DNA from: Planctomycetota bacterium
GTDB lineage: Bacteria; Planctomycetota; Phycisphaerae; Phycisphaerales; SM1A02
Direction of reading: 5' to 3'
Length of the DNA: 9,205 nt
NCBI GenBank assembly: GCA_027295365.1
Contig: JAPULD010000130.1
Location: 1-9,205, forward strand
The notes beneath the pieces were generated by a model. That model saw only the letters and a program-made list of their open reading frames with translations. It searched no databases and was not told where the DNA came from. Of this stretch, positions 1 through 6,560 are shown piece after piece. How positions within the stretch are numbered: position 1 is the first letter of the stretch; the number at the start of each line of letters is the position of its first letter. The position numbers and the translations under genes are program-made.

Positions 1-743
1 AGGTCATGACCCAGGATCAACTGGTGCGCTTTGATGAGTTTCTGGCGACCCATCGCGAGGACTTTGATGAGCAATGCGTTCTGCATGCCGCCAACTCGTT
101 CGCCACCCTTCGCAAGAGTCACTGTCATCAGCACATGGTTCGGGTCGGATTGGCGTTGTTGGGGCATGGCCCCGGTTGGATGCGAGGGGGCTGGCATCAG
201 ACCCAGGCGACTTGCCTGGAGCCGATCATCCGCTGGACGAGCCATCTCGCGAAGATTCGTACGATCGAGCCCGGGACCAGCGTGGGCTATGGGGCCACAT
301 GGATCGCGAAGCGACGAACTGTGTTGGGCGTGGTCGCGGTCGGGTATGCGGATGGGTATCCAATGGCTTTGGGGGGTTCGGATCGAAATCCCAAGTCAGC
401 CTGCATCGGAGTGCTTGATCAGCACGATGACACGACGGTTCTGGGCTATGCCTCGATCGTGGGTCGCGTGAACATGGATCAAATCATCATTGACTTGACT
501 GATCTCGTGGCCAGTCATGGGGACATCGTGGGGATTGGCTCCAAGATTGAACTTCTCTCCCGGGAAACGGAATTTCCGGGTGAGGAATCACCAAACCATC
601 TCGCCACACTGGCCAAGGTGGCGAATACGGTTCCCCATGAATTGCTCTGTCGGCTGAATCCTCGGATTCCCCGGGTCTATCACGATCAGGCGTTGCCTCA
701 GCAAACCGTCGAGCCGAAACCACGCATCATCTCGAAAGTGTGA
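1..743 (+). CDS. alr: Alanine racemase, C-terminal part (5' end outside window)
   Basis: This is a PLP-dependent racemase interconverting L- and D-alanine in the cytoplasm to supply D-Ala for peptidoglycan. The frame is open to the left edge (first whole codon at 3), so the ATG at 6 is probably internal and the N-terminal barrel with the PLP lysine is missing. Counting from that ATG, family motifs appear in order. HAANS at 27-31 and MVRVGLALLG at 44-53 close the barrel. SVGYGATW at 92-99 carries the tyrosine (Tyr95) expected to be the second catalytic base. GYADGYP is at 113-119, GRVNMDQ at 153-159, and the C-terminal RIPRVY at 220-225. Oddity: the PLP-phosphate-contacting Tyr of the usual Tyr-Glu pair near the end appears as His211 (VPHE). 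The protein ends with a tail of about 20 residues past the conserved RVPRVY-type end. No terminator is visible before the next gene 66 bp downstream, so cotranscription is possible. Confidence 0.93.
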   Translation, partial: VMTQDQLVRFDEFLATHREDFDEQCVLHAANSFATLRKSHCHQHMVRVGLALLGHGPGWMRGGWHQTQATCLEPIIRWTSHLAKIRTIEPGTSVGYGATWIAKRRTVLGVVAVGYADGYPMALGGSDRNPKSACIGVLDQHDDTTVLGYASIVGRVNMDQIIIDLTDLVASHGDIVGIGSKIELLSRETEFPGEESPNHLATLAKVANTVPHELLCRLNPRIPRVYHDQALPQQTVEPKPRIISKV

Positions 744-809
744 TGGAATCCGCCACTCGCCACTCGGGATCCAGGTAGGATCATCAGTGGGGTTTCTTGA
801 GTCAAGGCG

Positions 810-1973
810 GTGAGTGTGATCCAGACCTGCGACGCCATCATCATCGGGGGAGGGCCGGCCGGCGCGATGGCCGCGCTGCAGTTGGCTGGGTTGGGATGGG
901 GCGTCGTCCTGGTCGAGCAGGGGAAGCGTCATCGAGACAAGGCCTGTGGATGTTGTCTGAATTCACAGGCGATATCAATCTTGCATGACGCCGGATTCGA
1001 ACACGAATTGCACAGGATCGCCTGTGGAGAGACCAGGCGGATTCGTTTGCATGCGGGGGCCGACGCGAATGCCGTCTTTTCGTTGGGTGAACATCGCGAT
1101 GGCAAGGCCGGGCTTGTGGTGCCTCGATATCGTCTCGATCAGATGCTCCTTGATCGGGTGAAAGAACAAGGGGTCGAGGTGCTCCAGCCGGGGCGGGCGA
1201 AGGTGATGTCGATTGCTCGCCATGAAGCACAAGTGGAAATCAACACCAATGATCAGAGTCAGCTTTATCGAACGACATTGCTTGTTGGTGCAGATGGTTT
1301 GCGTTCGCGCGTGGCCAGGGTGGCTGGGCTTCAGGGAACTCGACGACCATCGCGCAATATCGGGATCTCATTCAATCTCACATTAGGATCTTGCGATCTC
1401 GACCGACACGCCGTGGAAATGTTCATCTCCAGGCATGGATATCTGGGCGTCGTCTCGCAAGGCGAAGGCACATGGCATTTCGGGGCCTTGGTGCGCTCTT
1501 CGGGTCGTGACTCTCGAAATGGCCTGAAGTCCCTGTTGGTCGATGTTTCCCAGACGTATCCATCGCTTGGAGCATGCAGACTCGATCAGTACGTGCCGAA
1601 GGATCTTCCGGGAATTCAGGGGGCGGGCCTCATGCCTTGTCGACCACGTTCAATCGCCAATGAGCGGGTGGCATTGGTAGGCGATGCGGCCGGATACGTC
1701 GACCCTTTCACGGGGGATGGCATTCGTTGCGCCTTGCAGGGAGGTTTATTGCTCGGAGACTCTGTCAAGGGGCAAAGACCAGGGCACTGGACGATGAAAC
1801 AAGGCACACATTACCGATCATCCTGGAAGCGCGAGATTCGTTCCGGACTTCGCGTCTGTTCCATTTTGGCCTTCACGTTGAGGTATCCGGCCTTGTGGCG
1901 ATTCATGATGAAACGAACCGATCGTGAACGTCATCCTTTTCAGGGATTGTTTGAACGGGTCATTGCCACATGA
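810..1973 (+). CDS. FAD-dependent oxidoreductase of the geranylgeranyl-reductase/aromatic-hydroxylase superfamily
   Basis: A 387-residue flavoprotein. The N-terminal Rossmann dinucleotide motif IIGGGPAGAMAA is at residues 11-22 (Gly13, 15, 18), followed by the acidic end of beta-2 (VLVEQ, 33-37). The DG motif LVGADGLRSRVAR is at 158-170, and the FAD-ribityl GD motif VGDAAGYVDPFTGDG at 290-304. All three mark the group that includes p-hydroxybenzoate hydroxylase-like monooxygenases and geranylgeranyl reductases. The cysteine-rich CGCC at 46-49 sits where geranylgeranyl-reductase relatives carry a PCGGG-like loop. A hydrophobic/basic helix (about 346-368) could associate with membrane. An in-frame stop at 798-800 confines the start. 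GTG 810 is given here, but GTG 816 has better spacing (8 nt) from AAGG at 804-807. The stop overlaps the type III PKS start (ATGA), so the enzyme probably acts on the PKS product or a related lipid. The substrate, and whether it hydroxylates or reduces a double bond, cannot be told from the sequence. Confidence 0.88.
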   Translation: MSVIQTCDAIIIGGGPAGAMAALQLAGLGWGVVLVEQGKRHRDKACGCCLNSQAISILHDAGFEHELHRIACGETRRIRLHAGADANAVFSLGEHRDGKAGLVVPRYRLDQMLLDRVKEQGVEVLQPGRAKVMSIARHEAQVEINTNDQSQLYRTTLLVGADGLRSRVARVAGLQGTRRPSRNIGISFNLTLGSCDLDRHAVEMFISRHGYLGVVSQGEGTWHFGALVRSSGRDSRNGLKSLLVDVSQTYPSLGACRLDQYVPKDLPGIQGAGLMPCRPRSIANERVALVGDAAGYVDPFTGDGIRCALQGGLLLGDSVKGQRPGHWTMKQGTHYRSSWKREIRSGLRVCSILAFTLRYPALWRFMMKRTDRERHPFQGLFERVIAT

Positions 1974-3091
1974 GCCGCACGATCGATCAATCGAGAACAA
2001 CGATCGGGTTGCCACTTGAACAGGATATCCCGGCCAGGTCAGAAGCCATCCTGATGGGATTGGGGCATGCCCAACCCTCCATCAGGCTATCGCAACACGA
2101 ATCGGAAACTCGTATCGCCACGGCGTTGAAGCTCACAAACGATCGGCGTGATCGTTGGCGTCGAATCATCAAAGGGAGTGGGATCGAACATCGCACTATT
2201 GCGATGGACATCGAACAGGTCATTGACCTGGGGACCGCAGAGCGAATGCAAGCCTACGAACGACTTGCCCCACCCCTTGGGGAGGAATCCTCGCGCCGTG
2301 CCCTGGCCTCCAGTGGCATTGTCCCGGAGAAGATTACGGATCTGATCGTCGTCTCATGCACCGGGTTCGCGGCACCTGGTCTCGATACATCGCTGGTCGA
2401 GCGACTGGGGCTTTCCCGATCCGTACGCCGGACGGTGATCGGATTCATGGGGTGCTATGGAGGGATCGTGGGGTTGCGCCAGGCCTCGGCGATTTGTCGT
2501 GCCGATCCAATGGCAAGGGCGTTGGTCGTGTGCGTCGAGCTGTGTTCGTTGCATGTGCGAAATGATCCCCGAGGCGACAATCTCGTTTCGCTGGCGCTGT
2601 TCGCCGATGGCGCCGCCGCCGCCGTCGTGCGAGGATCTGATGACCGTGATCACATCGATTCACGAACACAAAGCGGTGGAATCGGATCGCTCACTCGTGG
2701 ATCATCGTTGCTGATCCCCGAGGGGCGTGAGTGGATGACCTGGAACGTGACGGATACCGGATTCGCGATGACGCTGACGCGGGATGTTCCGGTGGTCTTG
2801 CGTCGTCGATTACGAAGCTTTGTTGCGAATATTCAAAGCCCGACCCCGAAAACCTATGCCATCCATCCTGGAGGGCCTGGGATTTTGCAAGCCGTGGATG
2901 ATGCCTTGGAGTTGAAAGGGGGCTTCGGATTGCAAGCCGCAAGGCGGGTTCTGCGCGATCATGGGAACATGTCATCAGGCACGGTATTGGTGGTTCTTGA
3001 AGAATTGAGGCGAAACGAGCGGGAATTGCCCATTACGTTGCTGGCGTTCGGGCCGGGGCTCACGGTGGAGGAGATTTCCCTGATTGCCTGA
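1970..3091 (+). CDS. Type III polyketide synthase (chalcone/stilbene synthase-like)
   Basis: A 373-residue, normal-length type III PKS. These homodimeric enzymes extend an acyl-CoA starter with malonyl-CoA and cyclise the chain to pyrones, resorcinols or other aromatics. The catalytic triad is complete: Cys162 in GFMGCYGG, His299 in YAIHPGG and Asn333 in HGNMSSGT. Other family marks are VVSCTGFAAPGLD (127-139), FADGAAAAVV (211-220) and the C-terminal AFGPGLTVE loop (359-367). The ATG overlaps the upstream flavoprotein stop in an ATGA, which implies translational coupling and a two-gene operon. In Streptomyces griseus the srs operon likewise joins a type III PKS with a flavoprotein hydroxylase and also a methyltransferase, making alkylresorcinol-derived lipids. 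No methyltransferase is in this window. An alkylresorcinol or alkylpyrone product is therefore an inference; the starter preference cannot be read from the sequence. A fatty-acid-independent phloroglucinol-type product is the alternative. Confidence 0.95.
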   Translation: MSRTIDQSRTTIGLPLEQDIPARSEAILMGLGHAQPSIRLSQHESETRIATALKLTNDRRDRWRRIIKGSGIEHRTIAMDIEQVIDLGTAERMQAYERLAPPLGEESSRRALASSGIVPEKITDLIVVSCTGFAAPGLDTSLVERLGLSRSVRRTVIGFMGCYGGIVGLRQASAICRADPMARALVVCVELCSLHVRNDPRGDNLVSLALFADGAAAAVVRGSDDRDHIDSRTQSGGIGSLTRGSSLLIPEGREWMTWNVTDTGFAMTLTRDVPVVLRRRLRSFVANIQSPTPKTYAIHPGGPGILQAVDDALELKGGFGLQAARRVLRDHGNMSSGTVLVVLEELRRNERELPITLLAFGPGLTVEEISLIA

Positions 3092-3192
3092 TCAGGAAAA
3101 TCCGAAGAAAACAGGCCAATCAACCGATAACGCGGAGTCGGACATGAAACTCCATGGTCCAAAGATCCGAAGAAGTTGATAGTCCTCGCCAA

Positions 3193-3304
3193 CCGCGAAG
3201 GTTTGAGAAGTTCGGGAAGTGATCAGCAATTCACGAGGGGCCGCTTTGGCCGTCCCACTTTGAACCTCGCGCTTCCCGAACTTCTTGAATCTTCGCGGGT
3301 TTTT
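3193..3304 (+). terminator. Very long stem-loop with U-tract, between the PKS and mqnA
   Basis: The left arm at 3193-3219 pairs with the right arm at 3272-3298 over 27 consecutive positions. Of these, 24 are Watson-Crick and the other 3 (3205/3286, 3204/3287, 3201/3290) are all G-U wobbles when read as plus-strand RNA. On the minus strand those three would be C-A mismatches, which argues for an RNA made from the plus strand. Five Ts follow at 3300-3304, as in an intrinsic terminator for the flavoprotein-PKS operon. The 52-nt apical region can fold further (CGAGG 3234-3238 with CCTCG 3265-3269, or GGGGC 3237-3241 with GTCCC 3252-3256), so it is much larger than a standard terminator. It could instead be part of an mqnA leader or a small mobile inverted repeat. 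No flanking target duplication was noticed. Confidence 0.7.
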
Positions 3305-3337
3305 CCTGACCGGCGAAGATCGATTCTCGGTGATTCT

Positions 3338-3360
3338 GGCAAGCCTTGCCCAAGGGGCTT
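3338..3360 (+). promoter_or_regulatory. Possible alternative hairpins around the mqnA ribosome binding site
   Basis: The only strong Shine-Dalgarno before mqnA is AAGGGG at 3352-3357, with 13 nt to the ATG, which is longer than ideal. Two small mutually exclusive stems can form here. One is GGCAA 3338-3342 with TTGCC 3346-3350, which leaves the SD free. The other is AAGCC 3341-3345 with GGCTT 3356-3360 plus TT/AA inside it, which covers the SD. Stems this short arise easily by chance, so this is only a candidate translational control element. Confidence 0.22.
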
Positions 3361-3370
3361 ACGATGTGCC

Positions 3371-4228
3371 ATGCTTTTGACATCGCCTCCGACCCCACGA
3401 AATGCCACCGACACCGTTCGATTGGGTGTCGTCAGTTTCGTCAACACCCTGCCCCTCATCGATGGACTCGAACAGCTTCGTGATGTCTCGCTGAAATATA
3501 CTGTTCCGAGTCTGCTGATCGATCAACTCATGGCGGACGAAGTGGACGTTGCCCTCTGTTCGTCGATCGACTACGTCAAAGCCACGATTCCCATGGTGAT
3601 CCTGCCCGTCGGGCTTCTCGGCTGTGACGGGCCGACCTTGACGGTTCGCCTCTACGCCCAATGCCCACTCGATCAGATCGAAAGCGTGTATTGCGACACG
3701 GACAGTCACACGTCGCTGGCCCTGATGCAGATTCTGTTTCATGAACGCACCGGGCGAACCCCCGAACTCATTGCCTACAACGCGCGAGAACATGTCGCGC
3801 AGAATCGACCAATCGAGAATCCCCAGGCGTTGCTGCTGATCGGGGACAAGGTCGTGACGGATTCACCTCCTGCAGTTCGATATCCTCATCAGATGGATCT
3901 GGGCGAGGCCTGGAAGGAACTGACGGGGCTTCCCTTCGTTTTTGCGGTATGGATGGCGAAGCGCGGGACGGATCAGGCTCGACTGAGGACCGCCGCGTAC
4001 GCCCTTGATCACCAAAGGCGTCACAATCGCGAGCGATTGGACATCATTATTCAGCGCCGGGCCTGTCGCCAGGGGTGGCCGCGCGATCTTGCGGCGGAAT
4101 ATTTGAAAAGATGCATCACTTATGACTTCACTAACGAACACATGAGCGCGCTGGAAGTGTTCTACTCCAAGGCACATGAGCTCGGTCTGATTCCGAGGCT
4201 CAGGCCGATTGAGATTTTTGAGGTCTGA
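3371..4228 (+). CDS. mqnA: Chorismate dehydratase (futalosine pathway of menaquinone synthesis)
   Basis: A 285-residue MqnA homologue of the periplasmic-binding-protein-like fold, cytoplasmic. It dehydrates chorismate to 3-enolpyruvylbenzoate, the entry step of the futalosine route to menaquinone. Family marks are RLGVVSFVNTLPL at 17-29 with its conserved Ser and Asn, DVALCSSIDY at 59-68 (the usual S-S-I pair), GDK at 158-160, and DLGEAWKELTGLPFVFAVW at 176-194, which is highly typical. The C-terminal helix-rich part ends at PIEIF, also usual. ATG 3371 was chosen because family homology begins about 16 residues after it. The frame stays open upstream to 3176, but that stretch runs through the long hairpin and has no family resemblance. 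No mqnB, mqnC, mqnD or mqnE is in the window. Only 6 bp separate it from the sigma-like gene, so the two are probably one transcript. Confidence 0.92.
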   Translation: MLLTSPPTPRNATDTVRLGVVSFVNTLPLIDGLEQLRDVSLKYTVPSLLIDQLMADEVDVALCSSIDYVKATIPMVILPVGLLGCDGPTLTVRLYAQCPLDQIESVYCDTDSHTSLALMQILFHERTGRTPELIAYNAREHVAQNRPIENPQALLLIGDKVVTDSPPAVRYPHQMDLGEAWKELTGLPFVFAVWMAKRGTDQARLRTAAYALDHQRRHNRERLDIIIQRRACRQGWPRDLAAEYLKRCITYDFTNEHMSALEVFYSKAHELGLIPRLRPIEIFEV

Positions 4229-4234
4229 GCCCTG

Positions 4235-5896
4235 ATGCCACGTGTCGCTCGATTCAAGATCGCGGCCATCGAAAACCTGTACCGGCAACTTCTCTATGCG
4301 CCGCTGGAGAAGCGGAAGTCGCAGATGAACGCTGCGGAATTGCTGACCGACGACATCGATCCGACCCAGAATTATCCGGAGGATTTCGTCGTCTTTCGGA
4401 TCACGGGCTATCGACCACAACTGAACAAAGTTCCATTGACCCTGGTTGGCGAGGCCTTGCTTCCCGACCTGATCAATCTCGTCCAGCGACTCAGTGATGA
4501 TTTGGAATTGCCCCCCGATTACGACGGGCGGAGTCCCGTCCTGATTCCTGAGACCGCCCAGAAGCTCAATATTTCGACCAAGACGGTTCAGCGCTATCGG
4601 AAGCAGGGACTGGTCTCGCATTACGTCGTCTATCCGGATCAGGAAAAGAGACTTGTTTGCTTTGAGGACGCGATTGATCGATTTATCAAGCGTCATCAAA
4701 AAAGGCTGGAGCGGGCCAGTCGATTCACGCGTCTGGGCGAGGGAATCGAGGCCCAGATCATCAAAGAAGCCCGGGATCTGCACGAGGCCGAAGGAATTTC
4801 GCTCAACGAAGCGGCGGCCAGGCTGGCGACCAAGCACAATCGTGCGCATGAAACGCTGCGTCTCATTCTCAAACGCCACGATCGTCGCGCCTCGGCCAGC
4901 ATTTTCGATGAGCCGGGGCCGCTCTCTCAACGAGATTTGAAGGTGATCTTCAGGGCCTGGAAGATTGGCGTCCCCGTCGCGGAGTTGGCGAGACGATTCG
5001 ACAAGGGGGCTCCGGCCATTCACCGGGCAATCAACAGGCGACGTTACGAATTACTTCGCAAGATCGATCTCAAGTGGATCGAACTGCCGACGTTCGAACT
5101 TGAGGATGCCACCATCGTCCTCCTTTCGGGGCCGGCAGTCATTCGAGATCTGGATCAGGTCCTGCCCGATGACGAAGCGCTTCGAATCATTGAGTGTATC
5201 CGGGGGACGGAACCCCTTGAGGAATCCGAGATCGATGGCCTCGTGGCGGGATACAACTTTCTCAAGAGAAGAGCCTCTCGAACGCTCTCGAACATCAGCG
5301 AATCGCCAAACTCACAACAACTGGATCGGATCGAGTCGGATCTGCGTTGGACGGCGCTGCTCAAACGCCGGTTGGTGAGCACGACGTTGCCATTCGCCTT
5401 CGGGGTCGTGGAGCAGACGATTCATCGACCATTGGCCCAGCAGCCAGCGGATGAAATCGTCAGCTTGATCGAAATGGCGATCGAAGTGGTCTCCCGGAGT
5501 GTGGAGAACCATGACCCCACGAGAAAGGGTGAGCGTCTCGATCGATTTTGTGCGCACGCCATGGGCCGTGCGATGGCGGCTCTGTACGAGACGAAATCTT
5601 CAGGGAGAGCCGCGGCTCGACATGCAGAGGGGATTATTCCACTTGACCATCCGTTTAGTCGCCTTTGCCCCTGGCAGGCGTGGCTCGATCCCCGAAGGGA
5701 CATGCTCGAGAAACGCATCAGCCTCAAAGAAGAGGACCGGCAATTCATTGCTCTGCGTTATGGCCTGGAGGGAGGGCCTCCCCATGATCTGGACACCTTG
5801 GCCACGATGCTGGATTCTTCCATCCCACGTCTTTCGCGAAGACTGCAAAGGCTGGAGCGTGTGATGAGGGAACGTGTTCGTGGGGAGCAGGCATAA
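4235..5896 (+). CDS. Divergent sigma-70-like protein with N-terminal helix-turn-helix array
   Basis: A 553-residue protein. The N-terminal half holds three HTH-like segments. Residues 102-153 look MerR/excisionase-like (IPETAQKLNISTKTVQRYRKQGL, then a wing). Residues 188-215 contain SLNEAAARLATK, and residues 236-272 contain VPVAELARRFDKGAPAIHRAI. The C-terminal half follows a group 2-type sigma factor: YNFLKRRA at 340-347, a region-1.2/2.1-like LLKRRLVSTTLP at 375-386, and a region-2-like stretch (407-450) with HDPTRKGERLDRFCAHAMGR where canonical sigma reads FDPSRGYRFSTYATWWIR. Residues 489-545 are a good region 4: LEKRISLKEEDRQFIALRYGLEGG, then an HTH at 518-543. The Phe-Ser-Thr-Tyr-Ala-Thr-Trp-Trp melting motif of region 2.3 is absent. 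SD GAGGT (4220-4224) lies 10 nt before the ATG. It may be a specialised sigma factor or a sigma-derived DNA-binding regulator. Its targets are unknown. Confidence 0.78.
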   Translation: MPRVARFKIAAIENLYRQLLYAPLEKRKSQMNAAELLTDDIDPTQNYPEDFVVFRITGYRPQLNKVPLTLVGEALLPDLINLVQRLSDDLELPPDYDGRSPVLIPETAQKLNISTKTVQRYRKQGLVSHYVVYPDQEKRLVCFEDAIDRFIKRHQKRLERASRFTRLGEGIEAQIIKEARDLHEAEGISLNEAAARLATKHNRAHETLRLILKRHDRRASASIFDEPGPLSQRDLKVIFRAWKIGVPVAELARRFDKGAPAIHRAINRRRYELLRKIDLKWIELPTFELEDATIVLLSGPAVIRDLDQVLPDDEALRIIECIRGTEPLEESEIDGLVAGYNFLKRRASRTLSNISESPNSQQLDRIESDLRWTALLKRRLVSTTLPFAFGVVEQTIHRPLAQQPADEIVSLIEMAIEVVSRSVENHDPTRKGERLDRFCAHAMGRAMAALYETKSSGRAAARHAEGIIPLDHPFSRLCPWQAWLDPRRDMLEKRISLKEEDRQFIALRYGLEGGPPHDLDTLATMLDSSIPRLSRRLQRLERVMRERVRGEQA

Positions 5897-5925
5897 AAAA
5901 ATCGGCCGATGTGCATCGGCCGATT
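5895..5925 (-). terminator. Intrinsic terminator of the rplM-rpsI operon
   Basis: Arms 5901-5910 and 5915-5924 (both ATCGGCCGAT) form a perfect 10-bp GC-rich stem with a 4-nt loop, extended by an A-T pair 5900/5925. On the minus strand the stem is followed by a run of seven U residues (A run at 5895-5901). It lies 30 bp after the rpsI stop. No T-run follows on the plus side, so it is a one-way terminator, although the stem is also transcribed at the end of the facing gene. The U-tract overlaps the TAA stop (5894-5896) of the sigma-like gene. Confidence 0.93.
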
Positions 5926-5954
5926 CGGGGGATCTTGAAATATCGTCGGTCTGA

Positions 5955-6536
5955 TCAACGCTTGGAGAACTGGAAGCGCTTGCGTGCCTTGGGTTGTCCG
6001 TACTTCTTGCGTTCGACCTGACGAGGGTCGCGGGTGAGGAAGTTATTGTCGCGAAGGATCGGCTCGAGGTTCGCGTCGTAGACCATGATGGCTCGACCCA
6101 GACCGAGAATGATGGCTCCGGCCTGACCGGTGAAGCCGCCACCTTTGACGTTGACGTAGACGTCAATCTTTCCTTTGGTGGAGGTCTTTTCCATGACATT
6201 CATGATGTCATTGCGGTCGCGTTCTCCGGTGAAATACGCTTCGTATTCACGCTTGTTGACGATGAACTTGCCATCGCCAGGGCGGATGCGAACGCGAGCG
6301 ACCGCTGATTTTCGACGACCCAATCCCCACCACCACTGGCCGGGCTTGAGTTTCTGTCGGGGGGTGGATACAGGCTTGGGCTTTGCCTCTTCAGCCGCGG
6401 GCTCGGAAGCAGTCGCGGGGGCTTCTTCGGCCACTGGCTCTGCCACGGTTTCGGGAGCGGTGCTCTCCGGCGCCGAGGTGGTTTCGCCTTCTGCCTGAGG
6501 AGTTTCTTCGGGAGTTTTCACGTCTTTTTCGGTCAT
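5955..6536 (-). CDS. rpsI: Small ribosomal subunit protein uS9, with N-terminal extension
   Basis: Ribosomal protein uS9 of the 30S head, whose C-terminal tail reaches the P-site tRNA. The conserved domain occupies residues 69-193: GRRKSAVARVRIRPGDGK at 73-90, GGGFTGQAGAIILGLGRA at 132-149, and the hallmark end KKYGQPKARKRFQFSKR at 177-193. The length is 193 residues against about 130 in most bacteria. The difference is a low-complexity N-terminal extension (about 1-65) rich in Glu, Ala, Pro and Thr, acidic and probably disordered, ending in a basic KPKPVSTPRQKLKPG linker. It lies 24 bp downstream of rplM, the usual bacterial gene order. The SD is weak (GAG 7 nt before the ATG), so coupling to rplM translation is likely. 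A start just before the domain is possible in principle, but the whole extension is in frame with no other Met until residue 112. Confidence 0.97.
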   Translation of the reverse strand: MTEKDVKTPEETPQAEGETTSAPESTAPETVAEPVAEEAPATASEPAAEEAKPKPVSTPRQKLKPGQWWWGLGRRKSAVARVRIRPGDGKFIVNKREYEAYFTGERDRNDIMNVMEKTSTKGKIDVYVNVKGGGFTGQAGAIILGLGRAIMVYDANLEPILRDNNFLTRDPRQVERKKYGQPKARKRFQFSKR

Positions 6537-6560
6537 GGCATTCTCGGAATGGTCATCGTA

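Noticed and set aside
752..764. Short tandem GCCACTC GCCACTC between alr and the flavoprotein gene
   Set aside because: Only two 7-bp units with no further structure, likely chance.
3075..3099. Imperfect hairpin at the end of the PKS gene (TTTCC/TGAT with ATCAGGAAA)
   Set aside because: It is AT-rich with a bulge, overlaps the coding end and has no U-tract. The stem at 3193-3298 is the better terminator.
3176..3370. 65-codon upstream extension of mqnA
   Set aside because: The frame is open, but it runs through the long inverted repeat and U-tract, has no MqnA homology, and has no good ribosome site at 3176.
3863..5023. 386-codon open frame on the minus strand
   Set aside because: It lies wholly antisense to mqnA and the sigma-like gene, which both have clear family motifs. 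Its translation shows no recognisable domain, so it is a shadow of codon bias.
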